Origin: JAPLXD01 sp041661585
GTDB taxonomy: Bacteria > Patescibacteriota > Minisyncoccia > Moranbacterales > UBA11712
Reading direction: 5' to 3'
NCBI GenBank assembly: GCA_041661585.1
Contig: JBAZUC010000025.1
Coordinates: forward strand, 1-11,970
DNA: 11,970 nt
Under the pieces are notes generated by a model. The model worked only from the letters and a program-made list of their open reading frames with translations, did not search any database and was not told the origin of the DNA. Position numbers and translations under genes: made by a program. This document shows positions 1 to 4,836 of the stretch, piece after piece. The number at the start of each line of letters is the position of its first letter. Positions within the stretch are counted from its first letter, which is position 1.

Positions 1-516
1 GTCAGCATAGCCAAGCTGGCTTCGCAAAGTCCGGCATACCCGAGAGCTGAATTTTTGGATGATAAAAAAAAAGAGATTACAGATGAATCTCCATCCCCTG
101 TCGCAAAGACTAGCGAAAAAAAAATTGCTGAAAAAACTCAAGTCAAACCGGCCGCAACGGGAAAAAACAATTCTGACGATCTTGACCTCGTCATTTCCAA
201 CTGGCGCGAAATCATCGATTCTCTCAAAAGCTACAATCATTCCCTCTCCTCTGTCCTCAAGATGTGCCAGCCGGTTCTGATCGATGGAAAGTATCTGCTT
301 CTTCGCACGAAATATTCTTTTTATAACGACAAAATTTCCGACACGCAAAACCGGTTGACAATTGAGAAGGCAATTGATAAGATAACAGGCGTTGCTTTGA
401 AGTTGAAACCCATCACCGAAAAAGATTTTGCCGTTCAATATCCCGATTTCAAAGAGAAAAAAAGCCTGCTTCAAGAGGCCGCCGATATCTTCGGAGGAAA
501 AATAGTGAAAGATTGA
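1..516 (+). CDS. dnaX: DNA polymerase III subunit gamma/tau, C-terminal part
   Basis: The reading frame is open from the first base of the window, so this is the 3' end of a longer gene; 171 residues are visible. The first ~45 residues are a Lys/Ser/Thr/Pro-rich, probably disordered linker. They are followed by a compact domain with the pattern W-REII-LK, then SLSSVL, a QPVLIDG strand and a closing RLTIEKAI helix. This pattern is typical of the C-terminal domain of bacterial DnaX (tau) downstream of the AAA+ clamp-loader module. DnaX forms the core of the clamp loader that places the sliding clamp on DNA at the fork. The ATPase part lies outside the window, so the call rests on the C-terminal domain alone. 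The stop codon TGA sits one base before tRNA-Gln, suggesting a common transcript with the tRNA and obgE. No frameshift signal is visible in this part. Confidence 0.8.
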   Translation, partial: VSIAKLASQSPAYPRAEFLDDKKKEITDESPSPVAKTSEKKIAEKTQVKPAATGKNNSDDLDLVISNWREIIDSLKSYNHSLSSVLKMCQPVLIDGKYLLLRTKYSFYNDKISDTQNRLTIEKAIDKITGVALKLKPITEKDFAVQYPDFKEKKSLLQEAADIFGGKIVKD

Positions 517-517
517 C

Positions 518-588
518 TGCCCGGTAGCCAAGCGGTAAGGCAGGGGCCTTTGAAGCCTCCACCGTAGGTCCGAATCCTACCCGGGCAA
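518..588 (+). tRNA. tRNA-Gln (anticodon UUG)
   Basis: The 71-nt sequence folds into a full cloverleaf. The acceptor stem is TGCCCGG (518-524) with CCGGGCA (581-587), and A588 is the discriminator base. The D arm is GCC/GGC with GG in the loop, the anticodon stem is GGGGC/GCCTC, and the anticodon loop CTTTGAA (548-554) carries TTG, which reads glutamine codons. The D-arm string GCCAAGCGGTAAGGC matches that of E. coli tRNA-Gln. The T stem is GTAGG/CCTAC with loop TCCGAAT. No CCA is encoded (the sequence continues CAACA), so a CCA-adding enzyme must finish the 3' end. The odd feature is C at the position equivalent to 55 (base 570), where U (later pseudouridine) is nearly universal. The gene begins one base after the dnaX stop and ends 15 bases before obgE, so it is probably cut out of a shared transcript. 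Confidence 0.93.
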
Positions 589-603
589 CAAAAAAACACT
601 TTT

Positions 604-1557
604 ATGATCACAGATGAAGTAAAAATTTTTGTCCGAGCCGGAAAGGGCGGAGACGGCGTGGTTGCTTTCAACAAGACCAAAATGAGCCTCGGTCCGACCG
701 GCGGACGGGGCGGAGACGGCGGTAACGTCATATTTTTGGGTGTTTCGGATCTCACGGCGCTCAACAAATACAAAAGCAAGCGGGAACGCTTCGCGCCTGT
801 TGGAAAAAACGGAAAAGCGGACAAATCGACGGGACACAATGGCAAAGATTTGATTTTGACGATTCCGATCGGCTCCGTGCTCCACAATCTGAAAACAGAC
901 AAATATTCCGAAATAACCCAAATCGGAGAAAATTTTCTTGCTGCCAAAGGCGGCTCGGGTGGAAGAGGAAATTTCAATTTCCGCTCGTCCAGAAATACCA
1001 CGCCGGAAGAATTTGAAGAAGGCGATCCCGGAGAAGAATTTGAATTCGCGATCGAACTGCGCCTCATCGCCGACGTCGGACTCGTCGGACTTCCCAATGC
1101 CGGAAAATCAAGCCTCCTCAATGAATTCACCAACGCGAAGGTTCGAGTCGCCAACTATCCTTTCACGACGCTTGAGCCCAATCTCGGCGTTTTGGGAGAC
1201 CTTGTCATTGCTGATATTCCTGGCCTCATCGAAGGCGCATCCCGCGGCAAAGGACTGGGTATAAAGTTCTTGAAGCATATTCAGCGGACAAAAATGCTCC
1301 TTCACTGCATTTCCCTGGAATCAGACAATCCAATGCGAGATTATAAAATCGTCCTAAAAGAACTCGGGGATTTCAATCCGGAATTGACGCAAAAAAAAGA
1401 GATCGTACTTCTCACAAAATCGGACTTGATATCCGAAAAAAAGGCTCGCAAAAAAATTTCTCAAATGCGAAAAATAAATCCCGATGTTTTCTCGGTTTCC
1501 ATTCACGACTGGGAGGGTTTGCAAAAAATTATTGAGCGATTAACTTCTTCCGCATAG
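604..1557 (+). CDS. obgE: Obg family GTPase (CgtA), short form
   Basis: This is a 317-aa ribosome-associated GTPase involved in large-subunit maturation and stress signalling. The N-terminal glycine-rich Obg fold spans about residues 1-155 (GKGGDG, GGRGGDGG and GGSGGRGN repeats). The G domain follows: G1 GLPNAGKSS at 162-170, G2 FTT at 187-189, G3 DIPGLIEGA at 204-212, G4 TKSD at 271-274, and a G5 region near SVSIHD (297-302). G4 has Thr in place of the Asn of the usual NKxD; other bacterial GTPases such as EngB also use TKxD, so GTP binding is probably kept. The protein stops right after the G domain and lacks the variable C-terminal Obg domain that makes the E. coli protein about 390 aa. 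The start ATG lies in an A-rich stretch without a Shine-Dalgarno sequence, 15 nt after the tRNA. It is convergent with the next gene, with five bases between the stops and no visible terminator. Confidence 0.95.
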   Translation: MITDEVKIFVRAGKGGDGVVAFNKTKMSLGPTGGRGGDGGNVIFLGVSDLTALNKYKSKRERFAPVGKNGKADKSTGHNGKDLILTIPIGSVLHNLKTDKYSEITQIGENFLAAKGGSGGRGNFNFRSSRNTTPEEFEEGDPGEEFEFAIELRLIADVGLVGLPNAGKSSLLNEFTNAKVRVANYPFTTLEPNLGVLGDLVIADIPGLIEGASRGKGLGIKFLKHIQRTKMLLHCISLESDNPMRDYKIVLKELGDFNPELTQKKEIVLLTKSDLISEKKARKKISQMRKINPDVFSVSIHDWEGLQKIIERLTSSA

Positions 1558-1562
1558 TCGAA

Positions 1563-2384
1563 CTATAATCCGTATTTTTTGATCAATTTCCTATAGGCTT
1601 TAGCTTGCTTGGCCGTATATGTTCCAGCATCAATGCTGTTCATTATTTTCCAATATTCTCGCGAATCCTTGTAATCACTTTTGGCACCAAAGGTCTTTCC
1701 GCCGGAAAGAACCGTGATTTGATAGGGATCTTCGTCTTCCTGTGAGCCTTCCCATGTAATCATCTTTCTGTAATTCGGCTGAATTATACAATATCCCGTG
1801 TCGCGAAAATCATAGGCGTCGGCGCATTTCACGGCCGCCACCCGATGAAGCGGAGAGAGAAAAACCATTGTCGCCGTGCCGTAGCCAAGCTCTTTCAGGA
1901 GATAAGCGATCAAAAATGATTTCTCTCCGCATATTCCCGAATTTTCATAAAGCGTTTCATAGGGATAGCGCGTACCGTGCCCCCGGCCGGTCGCCACTTC
2001 TTCTTCGCCCGTGGCTTTGTTGTCATCATAAGGAATATTTTGAACGAGGCTCGCCGCCGCCCGCACCCGATCACCGGATTTTTTTATTTTTTTGTTAAGC
2101 CAGTTCACAAGCGGCTTCAGCGCTTCTTTCTGGTCGGCACGATCAAGGAACATGAAATTATAGCAGGCAGACTGGTCTGCCTCCGTGGTATACCCAAGCT
2201 CCCCACAAGTATAACTAGGCAAATTGAAAAGCGTCTGATATACCGACGAATCAACCGGCACTTTATAATTTTTCTTTTTCCCGTTTATCACCGCTTTCAC
2301 TTGCTGCGTGCCATCATATGCAGCGAAAACCGGAAGACAAAAAGACAAAGCAAGCAATCCCGCGACTATTTTTGTTTTTAGCAT
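1563..2384 (-). CDS. Exported transglutaminase-like protein
   Basis: A 273-aa protein with a classic signal peptide: Lys at 3 and 5, a hydrophobic core, and a likely cut after VFA near residue 21. The Cys at 16 is preceded by Phe, so it is not a lipobox. The middle resembles the transglutaminase-like (papain-fold) superfamily: PYETLYENSGICGEKS places Cys152 at the head of a helix, followed by LLKELGYGTATMVF and then His180 in PLHRVAAV. An Asp at 192 or 195 could complete a Cys-His-Asp triad. Extra cysteines at 60, 74, 187 and 199 could form disulfides outside the membrane. Family members include cysteine peptidases and cross-linking enzymes; the substrate cannot be read from sequence. It is transcribed away from the membrane protein at 2465 from a back-to-back promoter, hinting at a shared envelope role. 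The start codon has no Shine-Dalgarno sequence. The fold assignment is motif-based. Confidence 0.65.
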   Translation of the reverse strand: MLKTKIVAGLLALSFCLPVFAAYDGTQQVKAVINGKKKNYKVPVDSSVYQTLFNLPSYTCGELGYTTEADQSACYNFMFLDRADQKEALKPLVNWLNKKIKKSGDRVRAAASLVQNIPYDDNKATGEEEVATGRGHGTRYPYETLYENSGICGEKSFLIAYLLKELGYGTATMVFLSPLHRVAAVKCADAYDFRDTGYCIIQPNYRKMITWEGSQEDEDPYQITVLSGGKTFGAKSDYKDSREYWKIMNSIDAGTYTAKQAKAYRKLIKKYGL

Positions 2385-2412
2385 TTTTTTATTTTAAAAG
2401 TAAATTTGTTTT

Positions 2413-2435
2413 ATTATACCAGAAAATGGTATAAT
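2413..2435. promoter_or_regulatory. Symmetric divergent extended -10 promoters
   Basis: The 80-nt gap between the two divergent genes contains a perfect 8-bp inverted repeat, ATTATACC (2413-2420) and GGTATAAT (2428-2435), separated by 7 nt. Read on either strand, each arm is TGGTATAAT, an extended -10 element (TGnTATAAT). The rightward start would be near 2442, giving a leader of about 23 nt to the gene at 2465. The leftward start would be near 2406, giving a leader of about 22 nt to the gene ending at 2384. The -35 matches are poor on both sides, as expected for extended -10 promoters. The palindrome could equally be a regulator operator; both may be true. Confidence 0.6.
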
Positions 2436-2464
2436 TTAGCCAACTTAATCGCTAAAACAAAAAT

Positions 2465-3181
2465 ATGAACGAAAAAAAGGAAATAAACGTCAACAAATCC
2501 AACAAAACCGTAGTCGTTGTTTTGATTGCGCTATTGCTATTGGCTTTTCTTTTGATGGTTGCCGCATTCGGGATAGGATTCTTTGTCTGGAAAAAATATT
2601 CCGATCAAAAGGAAAGACAGACTCAAGCCCTGGAGCAGCAAATCCGGAATCTCGAAAGTGCCTATGGAAATAGCCAGAACGCGACAAACCAATCTTCAAA
2701 TCAACCTGAAACTCAAAGTGCTTCTGAATGCCCGCAAACCTTCACCAACGAAGAAAATCTCAACAAGGCTGATTGGAAAACATTCACGAACACGAAATAC
2801 GGCTATTCTTTCCAATATCCGAAAAGTTGGATAGGCAGCGAAAAACAAGATGACTATACCGGTCTGGGAAGCGGCGCTGACCAGCAATCTTTTGAATGGC
2901 GATCGAGCATCATGACCGGGACGGACTATTATGGTTTCAAAGAAGATAGTCACAAAAATATGACCGTTGGCTGCGCAAACGCCAAGATCACCTATTTCTC
3001 CGGCGATCCGACTGCTGACCCGCCCGAAGACAGTCAAAACCGGCTGGTTCTGGTGGAATTTGAAAAAAACGGCATCCCGCATGTCATTTTGTTCAGCTTT
3101 CACGCTATCGGCGCTTCGGTTTCAAGCGACATCGGGGAAATGTTTGACTTGATTTTGAAAACGGTTGAGTTTAAAAAATAA
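2465..3181 (+). CDS. Membrane-anchored protein with PsbP-like domain
   Basis: A 238-aa protein. Residues 1-14 are short and Lys-rich, 15-42 form one strong transmembrane segment, and 43-66 are a charged stretch likely to be a short coiled coil (KKYSDQKERQTQALEQQIRN). A Ser/Asn/Gln-rich linker runs from 67 to 100. The rest is a domain opening with W-KTFTNTKYGYSFQYPKSW, the signature start of small extracellular PsbP/MOG1-like domains often found on bacterial lipoproteins, and closing with a helix ending LKTVEFKK. The expected topology is N-terminus inside, domain outside. No enzyme motif is visible and no function can be assigned; family members are generally of unknown role. Cysteines at 89 and 170 could pair. 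Codon use continues in the same frame after the TAA stop (see 3182-3334). The start ATG is preceded by an A-rich leader and no Shine-Dalgarno sequence. Confidence 0.6.
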   Translation: MNEKKEINVNKSNKTVVVVLIALLLLAFLLMVAAFGIGFFVWKKYSDQKERQTQALEQQIRNLESAYGNSQNATNQSSNQPETQSASECPQTFTNEENLNKADWKTFTNTKYGYSFQYPKSWIGSEKQDDYTGLGSGADQQSFEWRSSIMTGTDYYGFKEDSHKNMTVGCANAKITYFSGDPTADPPEDSQNRLVLVEFEKNGIPHVILFSFHAIGASVSSDIGEMFDLILKTVEFKK

Positions 3182-3334
3182 CCGATTTTTGCGCCTGACG
3201 GGGTTGACTTCTGCGTCAACGGTGGTAAAATAAAGTCCTTGCCGTCGACCTTGGTTGAAATAAAAAACGGCAATGTCAACGTATTAAGGAACGGAGAGGA
3301 AAAAATCACAAACCATGTAACACGAAACATGTAA
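3182..3334 (+). pseudogene. In-frame coding relic behind the stop of the 2465 gene
   Basis: After the TAA at 3179-3181 the same frame stays open for 50 codons to TAA at 3332-3334. The translation reads like a real protein: PDGVDFCVNGGKIKSLP, then STLVEIKNGNVNVLRNGEE. It contains no ATG. Its last codons (NHVTRNM) come from the 7-bp repeat array at 3314-3390. The simplest reading is a former C-terminal domain or neighbouring gene cut off by a stop mutation at one end and by the repeat at the other. Alternatives are stop-codon readthrough giving a ~289-aa protein, or initiation from a non-ATG codon. The coding look rests on composition only. Confidence 0.35.
3204..3231 (+). promoter_or_regulatory. 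Candidate promoter TTGACT-16-TAAAAT
   Basis: TTGACT (3204-3209) and TAAAAT (3226-3231) each match the sigma-70 consensus at five of six positions, with a 16-nt spacer. It would drive rightward transcription toward the 40-aa protein at 3402. The match overlaps the apparent coding relic, and its -35 lies in a small hairpin (GTTGAC...GTCAAC, 3203-3220), so it may be chance. Confidence 0.35.
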
Positions 3335-3390
3335 CAAAAGCGCTAATATTATTTCAGTATTTGTGTTACATGTTACATGTTAAATGTTAT
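3314..3390. repeat. Inverted array of 7-bp TGTTACA repeats
   Basis: The right arm is four tandem heptamers: TGTTACA (3364-3370), TGTTACA (3371-3377), TGTTAAA (3378-3384) and TGTTAT (3385-3390). The left arm carries the reverse complement in the same 7-bp register: TGTAACA (3316-3322), the degenerate CGAAACA (3323-3329) and TGTAACA (3330-3336). The arms can form a stem of about 10 perfect base pairs (ACATGTAACA with TGTTACATGT), extended with mismatches, around a loop of roughly 27 nt. No U-run follows directly, so it is not an ordinary terminator. It ends 11 nt before the start codon of the next gene. Confidence 0.75.
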
Positions 3391-3401
3391 ATAAAAAAAA
3401 T

Positions 3402-3524
3402 ATGGACGAAAAATGCCCCGGCTGTGGCCAGCCAATGGAAAGCTGCACTTGTGGCAGTGACGAAAAAGAGTCCCACTGCGGTTGCTCCCATTGCGGCCAT
3501 CCTTGCGGACCGGAAGAAAAATAG
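3402..3524 (+). CDS. 40-aa cysteine-rich zinc-ribbon-like protein
   Basis: This short reading frame runs ATG to TAG and encodes 40 residues with eight Cys (5, 8, 15, 17, 26, 28, 31, 35) and three His (25, 30, 33). The first half has CPGCG followed by CTCG; the second half has CGCSHCGHPCG. This resembles two small metal-binding knuckles, most likely zinc, separated by the acidic stretch SDEKES. Such density of paired cysteines is unlikely by chance and argues for a real gene. It sits between the repeat array and a strong terminator, so it is probably the last gene of its transcript. There is no Shine-Dalgarno sequence; the leader is A/T-rich (a TATATA-like box at 3388-3393 could give a nearly leaderless mRNA). 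The function is unknown; metal storage, a rubredoxin-like role or nucleic-acid contact are all possible. Confidence 0.65.
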   Translation: MDEKCPGCGQPMESCTCGSDEKESHCGCSHCGHPCGPEEK

Positions 3525-3530
3525 TCATCT

Positions 3531-3571
3531 AAAAAAACCAACCCCGGCGTCATGTCGGGGTTTGTTTTTTA
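3531..3571. terminator. Bidirectional intrinsic terminator
   Basis: The stem is AACCCCG (3540-3546) with CGGGGTT (3556-3562) and a 9-nt loop. It is followed by TTTGTTTTTT on the plus strand and preceded by a run of seven A (U-run on the minus strand). It serves the 40-aa gene from the left and uvrC, whose stop is at 3574, from the right. Confidence 0.85.
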
Positions 3572-3573
3572 TT

Positions 3574-4833
3574 CTATCTTTCTTTCCAATTTTTCGCCCG
3601 CAATTTTTTGTGATAGCTGATGGCAAAACGATGCGCTTCGTCGCGGATTCGTTCGACCAATTTTTCATCGCTGACTATATTCTGGAAGATCAAAGCTTCC
3701 TTGCCGTGATGTATGTCCAGTTTCTTCCGAGTTGGGCCCTTGGCGACCGCAATGATCGGAATATCCAGTTTCAAATCATTCAAAACGCTTTGTGCCATGT
3801 TGAGATGTCCCTTTCCTCCATCGAGTAGGATCAGATCCGGTTTTGACCAGTTATTTCTGAAACGCCGCATCAAAACTTCTCGCATCATAGCCACATCGTC
3901 AATTCCGGCAACGGTTTTTATCTTGAATTTTCGGTATTCGTTTTTATCCGCCTTCTCATTTGTAAATACAACCATTGAACCAACCGCATAATCGCCAGCT
4001 ATGTTTGAGATATCATAACCCTCAATTCTCATTTTTTGGAAATTGAAAATCTGCCCGTTCGGCAGGCGGGTTGGAAATTGGAAATTCTCATCACTTGCGA
4101 TGAGTGCCACATCCCGGATATGTTCCAGCGCAAAAATCCTATTGCGCGCCTCCCCTGCCTTTTCGAACTCGTTGTTTTTCGAAAAAATTTTCATCTGCTT
4201 TTTGAGTTCCGTGAGCAAACCCTTCTTTTTTCCTTGCAGAATCATTTCAATCCCGTGAATATTTTTGAGATAGTCTTTCTTGCAGATCGCTCCCGCATAT
4301 GGACCTGGACAGCGCCCGATCTGGAAATCTAGGCAGCCCTTTTCCGTTTTGGCTTTGATGGAGTGAAATGGAAAAATCCGACGGATGAGTTTCAATGCCG
4401 TTTCCATTTGGTGCTTGGACATATAAGGGCCATAGATATTTTTGGCTTGATATTTTCCCAATTGCGTTTTGAAAACCGCCAGCACTCGCGGGAATTCTTC
4501 TTTCGTGATCACGAAATAGCCGAAGCTCTTGTCATCTTTCGCCATCACATTGTATTTCGGCTGGCGCGCTTTGATGAGATTCGATTCAAGTATAAGAGCC
4601 TCCAGAACTGAATCAGTTTTGTGGATTTTGATGTCGGCTACTTGCAAAATCATCGGCTCGATATTCGGCCGATCCATATGCGCGTTTTTGAGGAAGTAAC
4701 TCCCCACCCGATCTTTGAGACTCGTCGCTTTGCCAATATAAAGAATTTTACCTTGCTTATCGCAAAATTCGTACACACCAGGGGATTTTGGGAGAGATCT
4801 TATTTTATGTTTAATTCGTAAATCGTAATTCAT
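3574..4833 (-). CDS. uvrC: UvrABC excinuclease subunit C, short form
   Basis: A 419-aa protein against about 600 aa in most bacteria. UvrC binds the UvrB-DNA complex and makes the 3' and 5' cuts in nucleotide excision repair. The GIY-YIG nuclease spans about 14-95 (GVY 19-21, YIG 32-34, Arg42, Glu83). The UVR motif that pairs with UvrB is near 206-240. The RNase H-like nuclease runs from ~268, with Asp274 (GYDISN), Asp338 (LLDGGKG) and His401 (DEAHRF) matching expected catalytic residues. The protein ends just after this domain, so the C-terminal helix-hairpin-helix pair is missing. The cluster region CLDFQIGRC (167-175) keeps two cysteines, but the expected flanking ones are replaced (Ile159 region and Tyr179); a lone Cys184 follows. 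The UVR-nuclease linker is very short and contains a repeat. The start ATG is three bases after the uvrA stop, suggesting translational coupling. Confidence 0.93.
   Translation of the reverse strand: MNYDLRIKHKIRSLPKSPGVYEFCDKQGKILYIGKATSLKDRVGSYFLKNAHMDRPNIEPMILQVADIKIHKTDSVLEALILESNLIKARQPKYNVMAKDDKSFGYFVITKEEFPRVLAVFKTQLGKYQAKNIYGPYMSKHQMETALKLIRRIFPFHSIKAKTEKGCLDFQIGRCPGPYAGAICKKDYLKNIHGIEMILQGKKKGLLTELKKQMKIFSKNNEFEKAGEARNRIFALEHIRDVALIASDENFQFPTRLPNGQIFNFQKMRIEGYDISNIAGDYAVGSMVVFTNEKADKNEYRKFKIKTVAGIDDVAMMREVLMRRFRNNWSKPDLILLDGGKGHLNMAQSVLNDLKLDIPIIAVAKGPTRKKLDIHHGKEALIFQNIVSDEKLVERIRDEAHRFAISYHKKLRAKNWKER
4038..4086. repeat. G+C-rich hairpin repeat inside uvrC, with flanking direct repeats
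   Basis: A G+C-rich core at 4051-4070 contains CTGCC-cgttc-GGCAG and ends in GGCGGG. It is flanked by direct copies of GGAAATTG (4038-4045 and 4073-4080, followed by another GGAAATT). On the minus strand the core begins CCCGCCTGCCG. It encodes UvrC residues about 255-261 (TRLPNGQ) and the flanks encode the echoing NFQF and FNFQ. The reading frame is preserved. Its position in the variable linker between the UVR motif and the RNase H-like domain suggests an in-frame insertion of a dispersed repeat. From memory, similar strings are common between genes in Parcubacteria; this was not checked. Confidence 0.55.
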
Positions 4834-4836
4834 AGA

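Noticed and set aside
471..1154. A 227-codon open frame on the minus strand opposite the tRNA and obgE
   Set aside because: It covers the tRNA and a clearly conserved GTPase on the other strand; its Pro/Ser-rich translation is what an antisense frame of a glycine-rich gene gives.
2325..2384. Possible lipoprotein signal in the transglutaminase-like protein (Cys16)
   Set aside because: Residues before the Cys are L-S-F, and Phe at -1 does not fit the lipobox; a standard signal-peptidase site after VFA is better.
3314..3334. ATG-TAA start-stop minimal reading frames (3315 and 3329) downstream of GGAGAGG
   Set aside because: The spacing of about 16 nt from the purine-rich stretch is too long, and ATGTAA is simply part of the heptamer repeat.
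4036..4332. A 98-codon plus-strand frame containing LPVRQAGW opposite uvrC
   Set aside because: It is antisense to conserved uvrC. The RQAG string is just the translation of the G+C-rich repeat in another frame.
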